36,527 nucleotides of DNA from Gnetum montanum (taxonomy: Eukaryota; Streptophyta; Gnetopsida; Gnetales; Gnetaceae): NCBI GenBank assembly GCA_015680685.1, contig MNCI01013914.1, forward strand, positions 1 to 36,527, written 5' to 3'. A program made the translations under genes and the position numbers. The notes under the pieces were generated by a model. That model ran no database searches, was not told where the DNA came from, and saw only the letters and a program-made list of their open reading frames with translations. Below, piece by piece: positions 1 to 9,147 of this stretch (position 1 is the first letter of the stretch; every line of letters begins with the position of its first letter).

Positions 1-1010
1 TAACCAAGGAAGGTTCCTCCTAATTAGCTAAGAATTTTTCTACATTTTTTCAAGTGGTCTTAAAGACTAGGTCTTCTTCCTTGATCTTACATCTATTCAG
101 ATCATGACAATTTGTTGCTTCTACCTCTCTTGGTACCATTCGATGTGAGCAAGCATTTTTATTCACTAACTTATTATTCTACTCATCATTAATGAAGGTA
201 GATAGAGCTACTCTTAGTAATGGAACCTACAATTCAAGAGGCAAAACAACCTCAGATTCATAAACAAGGCTATATGGGATGACACTAGTTGTAGTTTGAA
301 AGATAGTCCTAGAGGTCCAAAGTGCATGGATAAGCTTCTCATGCCACTTTTTTTGTTGTTGTTTAGCATCTTTTTGAGCAATTTTATGATGAACTTGTTG
401 CTAGCTTTAGCTTGTTTAGTGGCCTGAGGATAGTATGGTGATGCAAAGGAATGTTTAATGCTTAGTTGTTGATAAAAGGCTTGTGTTTCTTAGCTACTAA
501 ACTATGGTTCATTATCTGTGACTATGGTTAGAGATATACCAAAATGGGCTACTATGTTATCTAGTATGAATTTATAGACTTATTAAGACATTTCCTTCCT
601 TAGAAGAATAGCTTCAACCCACTTTTTAAAATATTTGCTTGCATTGATGGTACATCTATGCCCCATAGAAGACTTGGCATTATAGATCCAATAATGTCAA
701 TTCCCCATCATTGAAATGACTAGGTTATATGAGTAATGTGTAACTTAGTTTGTGGCACATGTATTAAGTTGTTGTACCATGATAGGTATCACAAGTTATA
801 ACCTTCTACAAGTAGTCACTTTTCTTATAGGGCTAATAGAATCCTAATCATCTAATCTTTGTAGCCATAACTTTAGGTCCTATATGTCCTCCACATATAC
901 CTTCTTGTACTTGCTCAAGGACTATGTAAGCTTCTATTTTAACTAAGCATACTAACAATATGCTATTATAGGACCTTTAATATAATGTTCTATTGGCTAC
1001 AATGACATAT
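1..1010 (-). pseudogene. Decayed Ty3/gypsy integrase (element A, Tat-type)
   Basis: This is the integrase end of element A's pol, read right to left. Seen: a trace resembling ASKYFKKWVEAI near 600-660, HFGISLTIVTDNE near 500-530, and ASPYYPQA near 423-445 followed by a residue series normally containing the catalytic Glu. These match the conserved DDE integrase core of gypsy elements, which joins element cDNA to chromosomal DNA in the nucleus. Near position 20 a short GPY-like motif suggests the C-terminal part is running off the window. Many in-frame stops and shifts make it non-functional. It follows the second RNase H, the order expected in the Tat clade. Family assignment rests on motif order and is fairly firm; exact edges are not. 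Confidence 0.8.
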
Positions 1011-1285
1011 TATTTTGATCTTTTATGTGCAATGTCCTTTTGAGAAGTATTTTGGTTCTATGAAAATTCACCATGCATTAGATAAAACTTGATATCATCA
1101 TACCACTCCTTTTAAGGGGTATTATCAATGGTGGCTATAGAGATGCCCTTAGTGTTTTTCATGATGAAAAGAGCATAGTTCTTCAATAAAAAAGATAACT
1201 TACTAAACACATCTAGTGTCACTCTTAGAGCTAAGGTATTCTTGGTTTGGGGTATATGTTAGATGATAATGTTTGTAAATTGTTA

Positions 1286-1675
1286 CATTAGTTTCTTATC
1301 TAAGTCACAGTAGGGTTGTAAATGTTTGGATTTACATGCATAAGCCTTAATTTCTTGATTAACAATAAGTTTTGAATCACCTTTTATCATTAGGAATTTG
1401 ATTCCTTGGTCACAAGCTACCATCATTTCTTTAATTAATTCTTCATATTCCACCATGTTGTTGGTACATGGAAATTGAAAATGGTAAGTGAAAGATTGGA
1501 TTACACTAGAAGGTAATGTTAAAATGGAAACAACACTAGCCCCATTGATAGTTGAAGTTTCATCAAATTGTATGATAGCCTCATAACCAACATGTACCTC
1601 ATTAACAATGTTAACATGCTTTTCAAGGAACTTAGGATCAATGTTTGCATGGTCTTTAATAGGGAAAAAATTGAG
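1286..1675 (-). pseudogene. Second (archaeal-type) RNase H of element A
   Basis: A 130-codon stretch open on the minus strand, lacking an early ATG. It carries IQFDETSTINGAS, FPCTNNMVEYEELI and IKGDSKLIVNQ in order, which match the extra archaeal-type RNase H domain found in Tat/Ogre gypsy elements between the normal RNase H and integrase. Such domains degrade RNA in RNA:DNA hybrids during reverse transcription. The presumed catalytic D, E and D are all still present. The frame ends at a TAA (1283-1285) but homology continues beyond it. It is the least damaged part of this element. The alternative, a fragment of a cellular RNase HI-like gene, is unlikely given the flanking RT and integrase. 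Confidence 0.8.
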
Positions 1676-1779
1676 TCATGTGACTATAGCTCCACCTTTG
1701 GTTAAAGCTTGGGAAATGTAATGTAGGTCAAACCTTTTCTATTATGGCTTTCCATTGTGCTATTCAACTACTTTCATAG

Positions 1780-2140
1780 ATGTTGATCATTTTGTCTCTT
1801 AATATGTTATCCTTGCATATAATGATGAATTGACTCCTAAAAAGGTAGTATCTCCATTTCTTCAAGGAAAAGACTAGATCTAGACAATACTTATCAACAT
1901 TAATGTATCCACTCTCATAGGCTATTAATGCATGGCTCAAGTAGTATGCATGAAGCTCTACTCCATCATCTTTATTTTAATAGAGTAGAGAGGCTATGGA
2001 TGTGTTAGAGATTACAAGGTAGATGTAAAAGGATTTTTCCTTTTGTGGTAGACACACTATGGGCAATTGAGCCAACTCTTTCTTAATGTTATCAAAGGAT
2101 TCTTGGCATTAAGCAGTTTACTCATAGTGAACTCCTTTCT
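1780..2140 (-). pseudogene. First RNase H domain of element A pol
   Basis: Between RT and the second RNase H, the minus strand reads ELHAYYLSHALIAYE, then SGYINVDKYCLDLVFSLKKW, then YYLL. This is the typical gypsy RNase H segment in which a 'YxSRxL...E..Y...EK..LA.V...K.R.YL' pattern is conserved. The domain normally removes the RNA template strand during cDNA synthesis. Stops interrupt it on both sides (around 1985 and 2110), so it is a relic. Edges are approximate because the trace fades on both sides. Confidence 0.75.
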
Positions 2141-2222
2141 TAAGCAAGTATTGTATGGATTGTATCTTACCTATAAGCCCTAAGATGAAACTACAAATGA
2201 ATTGAAATCTAGCTTGTAATCC

Positions 2223-3395
2223 CTAAACCTTGTTAAGATTAGTGGGTGCTACCAAGTTGGTTATGTCCTTAACCTTATCAAGATTGACATGTATCTCTAC
2301 CTTAGATACTACAAAACCAAGCATCTTACCAATTTTAACATTGAAGACACACTTCTTAGGATAGATTCTAAGTTTATATTTGAGACATTTCTTAAGTACT
2401 AAGTCAAGATCATGTTCATGATCATTGGCTACTTTGGATTTGACCACTATGTTATCCATGTAGTTGTTGAGCAACCCTAGCATGTAGTCACTAAATATGT
2501 AGGTCATGGCTCATTGATAGGTTACATCCATATTTTTTAAACCAAATGATATCATGATGTAACAAAATATTCCTCATAGGGTTATGAAGGTCATGAACAA
2601 ATGATGCTTTGAATTGATCCTAACTTGGTTGTATCCTGAGAACCCATCCATGAAGGACGAAAAGGCATGTCCAGTCATAATATTGATGAGTTGGTCAATA
2701 CTAGGCAAAGGGAAATAATCTTTAATATTTTCCTTTTTTATATCTTATAAATAAATGCAAATACATATACTCCCATTTTTCTTAGAACCTACCACTAGTT
2801 TGGACACTTAATCAATGTAGTTGATAGCTCAGATGAAACTAGCTTGGTAAAGTTTCATGATCTCATAAAAAATAGATAAGGTTAGATTTGGTATGATTTT
2901 GCAAAATTCTTTGTTTAACTAGTTTATTACTAGGATCAAGTATAATGTTTTGATAAACTATGTATGGATCAAGACTTGACATATCTTCATATGACCAAGC
3001 AAAGGCCTTCATGTTATCTTGAAGGACCTTAGTGATGTCTTGAGCCTATTGTGGTTTAAGTGAGGAACTTAATTTTCATGTTTCCTCCTCATCATTATGC
3101 ATTGTGACTAGAACCTTAGCTAGAGAGCCTTCATTAATGTTATTATCCTTGAGATCAGGGGTTTTAACTATGTTTTTAGGTCATTCAAAAGGCTTTTTTA
3201 TAGAGGCTATGTGGCCAACTAGGCTCTCGAGCTCAAGATCTAAGTAATTAAGGCTAATGAATCATTCAACATCACCATGAGGTTCACTAAAGCCTAGAGG
3301 TAACCCAAATTATCCCTAGGTGTCCATACTCTAGTCTTACACATTAACCATAAGTACATTAAGTGGCACGTATGTGGTAAAATTATTAAATAATG
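2223..3395 (-). pseudogene. Reverse transcriptase and upstream linker of element A
   Basis: RT copies the element RNA into DNA. Read right to left, the trace shows a pre-RT segment (MKAFAWSYEDM near 3000), then DYFPLPSIDQLI, SFMDGFSGYNQ, FGLKNMDVTYQ and, at 2223-2507, a 94-codon open frame beginning MTYIFSDYMLGLL. These are standard gypsy RT blocks in the right order. The catalytic YxDD box reads YMDN, so the second aspartate is lost (GAT to AAT fits one G-to-A change); activity would be abolished. Upstream, a single frame with stops can be followed to 3395, where element B begins. The wording of the motifs and the second RNase H place it in the Tat clade rather than the Athila clade of element D. 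Confidence 0.88.
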
Positions 3396-3400
3396 TAAAA
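3396..3400. repeat. Left target-site duplication of element B (TAAAA)
   Basis: TAAAA stands immediately before TGTTGTAACA, the proposed left end of B. The same five bases lie at 17477-17481, immediately after the proposed right end ...GAAACA. The sequence is simple and AT-rich, so the match alone is weak. The support comes from the reading frame of element A, which continues across the site when one copy is kept. Confidence 0.65.
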
Positions 3401-5221
3401 TGTTGTAACAATAGAGTGAAAATAATGGTAAGTAAATTCAAAACATAGTGAAACAAGGAAAAACAAGGTAAGGTAGGATAGTATATGATCAAAAATTGTC
3501 ATATTTTGCCAATTTTAGGCCTTAGCATGCCATGTTAATAAGTTCAAGGGCTTGTAAGAGAGTTTGGACACCTCAAATGGTTGTTTTAAGCTTGTTTTAA
3601 GGCTAGAGAAAGGTAACTTATGGTTTTTACATTGGACTTTGTATTTTCTATGCTAGCCAACACATTTTTATTTTGATGATAGTGTATTTCTTGTGAAATT
3701 TGGTTGTAGGGGCTTGTTTTAACTAGTTTTTGGGTATCAATGTCTTTGAGTGTCATTGCAGTGGTCTAAGAGAGAGAATAAGTCAATTTTGGTGTCAATT
3801 CAAGCTAATAAGGTTGTTATAAGCTATTAGATACTGATTTATACACTAAATCCTAGCCTCTATCTTATTTATGCTAGTAGAATTATTTTATTAGTTTTCA
3901 AATGTAAAATTTTAGTTACAATAGGCTTCTAGGGCAGCACATAGGTCTTAGTATCAAAAAATGGCTTTTCGTAGGTCAAAATTGGTCAACCAAAGTTCAT
4001 TTTGAAGATTTTATGTTGTTCAATAAACTAGCTAGTTTATTTCTCTTAGTTACTCAATGTAAAAATGGTGAAACTTAAATTTTTCATGCTTAACCAAGGT
4101 CAAGTTATAGTTGGCTTTTGGCTCCAAGGTCCCAGGCATTTTCCATTCAAAGTTTGAGCAATTTGGGATATCAAAAGCTTGCCCAAAATATCACCTAGAT
4201 TATTTATATGCTTTCCAACATATTTCTTTGGATTTCAAACATAAAAATGATTTCCTGGTAGTCTAGATGATCATTCAACTTGATTTCTTGGCCTTTGGAG
4301 ATCACCGGTGTTGGTGGCTAGGGTTTAGGACTAGGGTTAATAATTTGGAAGGTTACCTAAGGCTCCATTTGAGAATTTTATCTCCACTCCCCATATAAAT
4401 ACAATGGAAAATGTATTTACACTATAAACCCAACGTAAAAATTAGGGATTAACTAATTTTGATACCTTTTGTCTTGAATTTTGGAGTTTCATGGTTATTA
4501 GAGGCTTTGACTAGGTTTTAAGATTAGGGTTGACAATATAGAAAGTCACTTGAGGTGTCATTTAAATATTTTATCTTCACCCCTCACATAAATATGATAG
4601 CCAATGTACTTTTGTTGTGTGCCCAATGTAAAAACACTTGAATGATTTTCCCAAATTGTTTTAGGCTATCTCCTAGCACCTAGAGGTCTTCTAGTACCAA
4701 TTTCAAGGGTTCTAGCATGGAATGGAGCTTTGTCAACCACCATGGATCAAGGATGGACTACTAAAGATGTATCTTGACCATGGTTGAAGCTTGTAACTTA
4801 TTTCATGGCCTACATGTTTTGTTGGGAATCATTCCCTAGCATAAAAATCTATAATAGTTTATTTGGATGGTGCATTGTGGGGCCTAGTCAAGGTTGAAAA
4901 GGTTATCCAAGAGAAAATATTAAGTAAACCCAACATAAAAATGTCTTTCCTTTTATGAACACTAAGTTTATTGGATGTGAGGTAGGAATTTCAAGGTCAT
5001 TAACTTCTAATTCCAACACATAAGTATAAGGAAAGCCTAAGAATTAACACTTTTTTGCATTTAACCTTCTTGAGCTTAGTTTCTAGTAGAGGTAGTGATT
5101 AGCAAAAAATATTTGGTAGATCTAAGCTTAAGTTGTAGCATTCAAGAGCATATTTCACTCTTCTACCCGAGAGGTAGTGCAATTATAGAAGCAGTGAAGG
5201 TTTTGCTCTTATTTCTACAAG
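3401..5221 (+). repeat. Leader of element B with dispersed CCAAYGTAAAAA motifs
   Basis: No coding trace is visible here. The motif CCAATGTAAAAA or a close variant recurs at about 4052, 4429, 4621 and 4928, and inverted at about 3624. The same motif, mostly in reverse orientation, recurs at 22057-22360 and 23360-23530. The region resembles the non-coding leader of a retroelement, but its role is unknown. Confidence 0.5.
4245..4640 (+). repeat. Imperfect tandem repeat, period about 193 bp
   Basis: Two adjacent copies align. CTAGGGTTTAGGACTAGGG at 4318 corresponds to CTAGGTTTTAAGATTAGGG at 4511. Further on, CCCATATAAATACAATGG and CTCACATAAATATGATAG occupy equivalent places, and each copy ends in a CCCAAYGTAAAAA motif (4429 and 4621). 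Partial similarity before and after hints at older copies. Confidence 0.7.
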
Positions 5222-5368
5222 ATGTTGAGGAGAAGAGGAACATCAAGCAAAAGCCCCACATTGAAGAAGGATGATGCTTCTACAAAGGTCATCTCTTAGC
5301 TCCCTAATACTTCCTTTAGTAAAGTCCCTTCAACCATGACAGCCAAGAACCCATTTTTCACTATTTTT
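5222..5368 (+). pseudogene. Short basic ORF start in element B
   Basis: An ATG at 5222 opens MLRRRGTSSKSPTLKKDD, a basic and serine-rich start. The frame hits TAG at 5297, then continues through MTAKNPFFTIF to TAA at 5366-5368. It follows directly on the repeat-rich leader and precedes a T-rich block, so it could be the first exon or N-terminus of the product whose body lies at 7195-8145. I do not recognise the protein. The link to the later trace is inference, and the frame is short enough to be chance. Confidence 0.3.
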
Positions 5369-7194
5369 TAATCAATTTTTGTTTTCTATAGCTTAAGATT
5401 GTTTTTTTTGAACATTTTTTATTTCTATTTTGTGTCAAATTTTGGTTTTAGGTTGTATGGTTGCATTTGGATTGTGATTTTGGCTCTAGGTCTCTTTTAT
5501 GTGAAAATTTGAAATTTTTCCAAGCCCATTTTATGAATTGTTTGCCCAAATTTTGCAAATATCTTATTAAGGTTATGGTGCATGATTTGAAATCTTTGAG
5601 TATATGGGGTTATTTTATGAGGTTTAACTATCAAAATATAGTGGAATCACTATTTTCAAAGTTCTAGTTAATTTTCTATGATTTTTTTTGTAGACCAATG
5701 CATATCATTTTCTTTGGTTTTTCATGTTTTTACCTCAAAAAGGTGACATTGTTGCCCTACCTTAGAAATTTTTTTGGCAATTTCCTAGCCTCCTATGGAT
5801 TTTTGAAATAGTGTAGAAGGTCACTACATAAAATTTGAAATTTTTAAAGTTTTTTCTACAGTTTTCCCAAAGGTTTTACTGCAATTCTTTCATTGCAAAC
5901 TAGGTTTTTTTTAGAAAAACTTCAAGTGATTCTAGGTAATAATTTGAATTTTTTTATGTTTTTTATTGTGGTTTTGGAATGTGATTTTAGTTAATTTAGG
6001 ATATTTTTATGTCTTGAGTTAGAAAAAAAATTATAATTTTTTATAAATTTTTTTAGCTATGTGAACTATCCTGTATAGTTGTAGTTTCATTTCTTGAGCT
6101 TGCATGCTTCCTAGCATACACTAGTAGTGTTTGTCATTTCTTATTATTTTTTGAGCTGTTTCAAAGGCATCTAAAAGTAATTAACATTTTGAAAAGAAGT
6201 TTTGAACAAAACTTCAAATTTTTTAAAATTTTTGTCTAGCTTTCCTAGAGATTTTCCTATAACTATTTCATTGTAAACTTGTCTTTCTAGCAAATATTTC
6301 AATCAATTCAATGTCAAATTTTAATTTAATTGTAGCTATTAGATCATTGTTAGAATATATTTTAATTTATTATAGTATTTTTTTCCAGTTTTTTAGTGCT
6401 TGAAATAAACTTGCTAATTCATTGTTAGAAGGTAACTAGTGTGATGATTCATACACACTAGGATTGCACATGTTATCCTAGATTTGGGACATTCCTAAGT
6501 TTGTTGAGTATAATGTTAACAACACCTCAATGGTAAGCCACTAAATCAATAATTTGTTTTAGAATCCTCTTGGCACCTTCTACCTTTTGTAAGCATAGGT
6601 TCCATCCTAATTTTTTTGGTTCTTGTTTTGATTAGGCTATTTAGTTCTAATAGTTTCTTGCACTCATATGTTGTAGGTATAGGATATATAATGGAGGATT
6701 GATTAAGAATGAACAAGTCATACCTTTGGCACACACAACATTAGAGGGTTTTGCACAAGGCCTAGTTGTGAGACTTGTGGTGTTACAACAGCTAAAGGAT
6801 GACTTTAGCAAATATACTTCATATTTTTCTAAGTCTACCATAAGTGTTTGGCCACTAGGACTACTCATACCTGGTGAGGTCTCCCTAACTTGGGCATACA
6901 TGCACATGTGATTTCTAGGGCTCCTACATTGCCTAAACTAATCAAGAAAATTTAATTATTATTATTATTATTATTATTTTGTAAATTTTTTATTTATTAA
7001 TGTTAACGTTTCCTAGTTGTTTTAATTTTTAGTTACTGTGGCTTTAATTGATTATTCAATTTTAACTTTGTGACCATAAATTTATTTTTTATTCATTATG
7101 TTTATTATTATTTTTGATTTTGTATGGTCTACCTATGCCAAAGGCTAATGGGCTATTCATGTTGGGTTGCAAGTCCTTTGCATAGATCTATCAT
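5369..7194 (+). repeat. T-rich block with an imperfect 378-bp repeat; no convincing gene
   Basis: The plus strand is very T-rich. A segment around TTTCATTGCAAAC (5888) is repeated around TTTCATTGTAAAC (6266), with similar flanks of about 120 bp each. Open frames on both strands at 6546-6911 overlap one another and show no family motif. A simple (ATT)n run occupies about 6954-6978. The block could be intron-like or untranslated sequence of element B. Confidence 0.5.
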
Positions 7195-8145
7195 TGTTGT
7201 GATCACCCTAGGACTTGAAGAGGAGAAGCTTATTCTCAAGTAGGATGAAGTAGACATAGTGCAAGAGTGGTTGGCAAGAAAGACACCTAGGAAGATCTAG
7301 TAAAGGATCATCAATATAGGTTTGGGTGATTTGTTCATGCTTCCTAATCCATCAATGCCTACTGCAGAGATGGAAAATGTAATTGATTCCTTTAACAAAG
7401 GAGAAGTGTGCTCGTTATCTTAAGCATCAATGAATCCACATTTAGCAACCTCTTCTGTGTACCTTGTAATGGCATCAAGGTCTTCACAAGAGTAGGGAAA
7501 GAGGTGAGCCATAGAGAAGAGGTTGAGAAGTGGCTTAATTATCGTGCTAGTGGAGGGTTGACCTTAGATCAATGTAAGGTCATAGAGGTTAACAAGATGT
7601 ATCATCTATTTCACTCTAGAGCATTTTCCTTGTTGCTATCATAGAAGAAGATCCTTGGTATTTGATAGGATTAAACCATGAAAAAGATGCTCATCAAGGA
7701 TACTAAGTTTAACTAGGTTGTGTTCTTGCTCTTTAGGCTATGGGAGGAGATTCAAAAATTCCACAATAACCTTAATATGATATGCCATATGCACTTTTTA
7801 TTTTTCACTGCATATCTAAGAAGGTCTGTGAAATTTCTAGTGGTTAAAAAGGATGAAAAGTAGATGAGTTATGATCCCTACCAATTTTCGAAGCCTTGGA
7901 TCAAACACATTGTTCCAGTTATGTAGGTCCAATATCCACCAGTTGAAGTTGTTGGAGAATCACTGTTAGTTACCATTAAGAAATTTAGTGATGTAGATTA
8001 TTCTTCCCATGATAGCATAGGGAATGAAACCCATATTTCCCATGGGAGTTCCTAGACAACAGAAGAGGTATGTGTAGAGGCTGACATTGTAGCCAAGGAA
8101 AAGTTGAAAAAGGCCATTAGTGGAGGGATTGCTATGCTTGGATTC
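7195..8145 (+). pseudogene. Unrecognised coding trace in element B, cut by element D
   Basis: A protein-like reading runs for about 310 codons. The first part uses frame 2 (ITLGLEEEKLILK, DEVDIVQEWLARKTP). After a frameshift near 7390-7420 it uses frame 1: 7408-7644 is fully open (EEVEKWLNYRASGGLTLDQC). The rest continues in frame 1 with stops to 8145 (RLWEEIQKFHNN, YDPYQFSKPWIKHIVPVM, VVGESLLVTIKKFSDVDY). Composition and the single persistent frame argue for a decayed gene rather than chance. It has no RT, protease, integrase or zinc-knuckle motif that I can see. Element D interrupts it after ...GGIAMLGF; a possible tail follows the N gap at 17013. The family is unknown to me. Confidence 0.5.
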
Positions 8146-8223
8146 TGATGAGTGGTTACTCCAATAATTAGAGTGGTTATTATTAGAGTAGTTACTCTAA
8201 TTATTAGACTGGTCATTATTAGA

Positions 8224-8340
8224 GGGGCAGTTTCTATAAAATTAGAAGGACAGTTTCTCTAAAATTAGTGGGGTAGTTTCTCTAAAATTAGAATGGAAAT
8301 TTCTCTAAAATGAGAGTGGCAATTTTTGTAATTAATAGAG
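8224..8340 (+). repeat. 23-bp tandem array in the U3 of D's 5' LTR
   Basis: About five imperfect units of the form GGCAGTTTCTCTAAAATTAGA lie just upstream of the TATA box. The first four are clear and the last is degenerate. The array sits where U3 promoter or enhancer sequence is expected. Confidence 0.8.
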
Positions 8341-8356
8341 TAGTTGCTCCCAAGCC

Positions 8357-8364
8357 TATAAATA
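8357..8364 (+). promoter_or_regulatory. TATA box of D's 5' LTR
   Basis: TATAAATA within GCCTATAAATATAG, 211 bp into the LTR and directly after the 23-bp array. The same context occurs in the 3' LTR (TATAAACA, 16041-16048) and, on the minus strand, in the solo LTR, so it is a conserved core promoter. Confidence 0.75.
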
Positions 8365-8571
8365 TAGTGCCCAGGTGCAAAATCTAGGAAGAAGTCTTGC
8401 AAGGAAGTCTTAGAAGGAATTATTTCAAGGGAAGTCTTTTAGAAGTCTTTTAGGATTCAAGTAGCGAAACTTTTATAGTTAGAGTATTTTCCAAGTGCCT
8501 GTAGTAGGAGGTCTAAGCGTGGATGGATCTTTATTTGAGCATTGTGTACCTAAGCATACCTTGTGTACAAT

Positions 8572-8577
8572 AATAAA
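8572..8577 (+). terminator. AATAAA polyadenylation signal in D's 5' LTR
   Basis: AATAAA lies about 210 bp after the TATA box. Minus-strand AATAAA occurs at a comparable place in the LTRs of F (30869-30874) and G (35066-35071), each within a shared GATCTTTATTG context, supporting a real 3' processing signal. Confidence 0.6.
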
Positions 8578-9128
8578 GATGAGCTCTTGGATTCATCCTT
8601 GTAGCACTTGAGATTTGTTTTCTTACTCATTTTCTTTATTTTATTTTATTTTATTATTTTATTTTATTTTATGCACTTTACATTTTTGTTATTAGCACAC
8701 ACAGTACAATCACTTTGAGCATGTATGTAACACTTGGTAACCCAGTAATGATTAGCATTTGGTAATCCCAGTAGTGTTGCACTGGTTCAGTATGTGTATG
8801 GAAAGTGAGAACAAATAATGGTGTTAGGATTAGTTTAAAGCCTAGTTAATCAGTAGTTAAGTTAAATTAATCACTTAGTTATCTCTCTCTCTCTCCTCCC
8901 TTATTAGCAGTAGGACATAAAAGCATAAAATCTATAAAAATCATATGCCTCAAACTTACTTAATCATACAATCGTGACATACAAGTAAGTTTGGGAAGAA
9001 AATGATCAATCAACCCATCCTTATTCCACAAAGGCACATACGCACTTAGTCCTTGGAATTTGACCATATTGTGCATGAAATGTTTGTATTCATATGGTTG
9101 AGCATAGAGGTACCTTGCCACTCATCAT

Positions 9129-9147
9129 TAGCATCATTGCCGGGGAC
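9129..9147 (+). other. Primer-binding site of element D (tRNA-Asp type)
   Basis: TAGCATCATTGCCGGGGAC lies one base after the LTR end. The 3' end of plant tRNA-Asp is complementary to TGGCGCCGTTGCCGGGGA; the element differs at four positions in the left half, all transitions (G to A or C to T), and is exact over TTGCCGGGGA. tRNA-Asp priming is typical of Athila elements. Confidence 0.85.

Larger units (their letters stand above)
8146..9127 (+). repeat. 5' LTR of element D (982 bp)
   Basis: Starts TGATGAGTGGTTACTCC and ends GCCACTCATCA; the first six and last six bases are inverted copies (TGATGA/TCATCA). The start is matched by 15805 onward. Internally it has a 23-bp tandem array, TATA box (8357), AATAAA (8572), a TTTTA-rich run (8637-8672), a CT run (8882-8896) and two copies of a CTTGGTAAYCCAGT unit (8731-8782). 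Its end (TATGGTTGAGCATAG... to TCATCA) matches the ends of the minus-strand LTRs at 20665, 30316 and 34372, showing one family. Confidence 0.9.

Noticed and set aside
6546-6911. Overlapping open frames on both strands (62, 86 and 70 codons)
   Set aside because: They overlap each other, lack domain motifs and lie in an AT-rich block of element B; at best one is coding and nothing selects it.
6954-6978. (ATT)n, (TTTTA)n at 8637-8672 and (CT)n at 8882-8896 as functional elements
   Set aside because: These are ordinary simple repeats in AT-rich plant DNA; they are mentioned within the larger features only.
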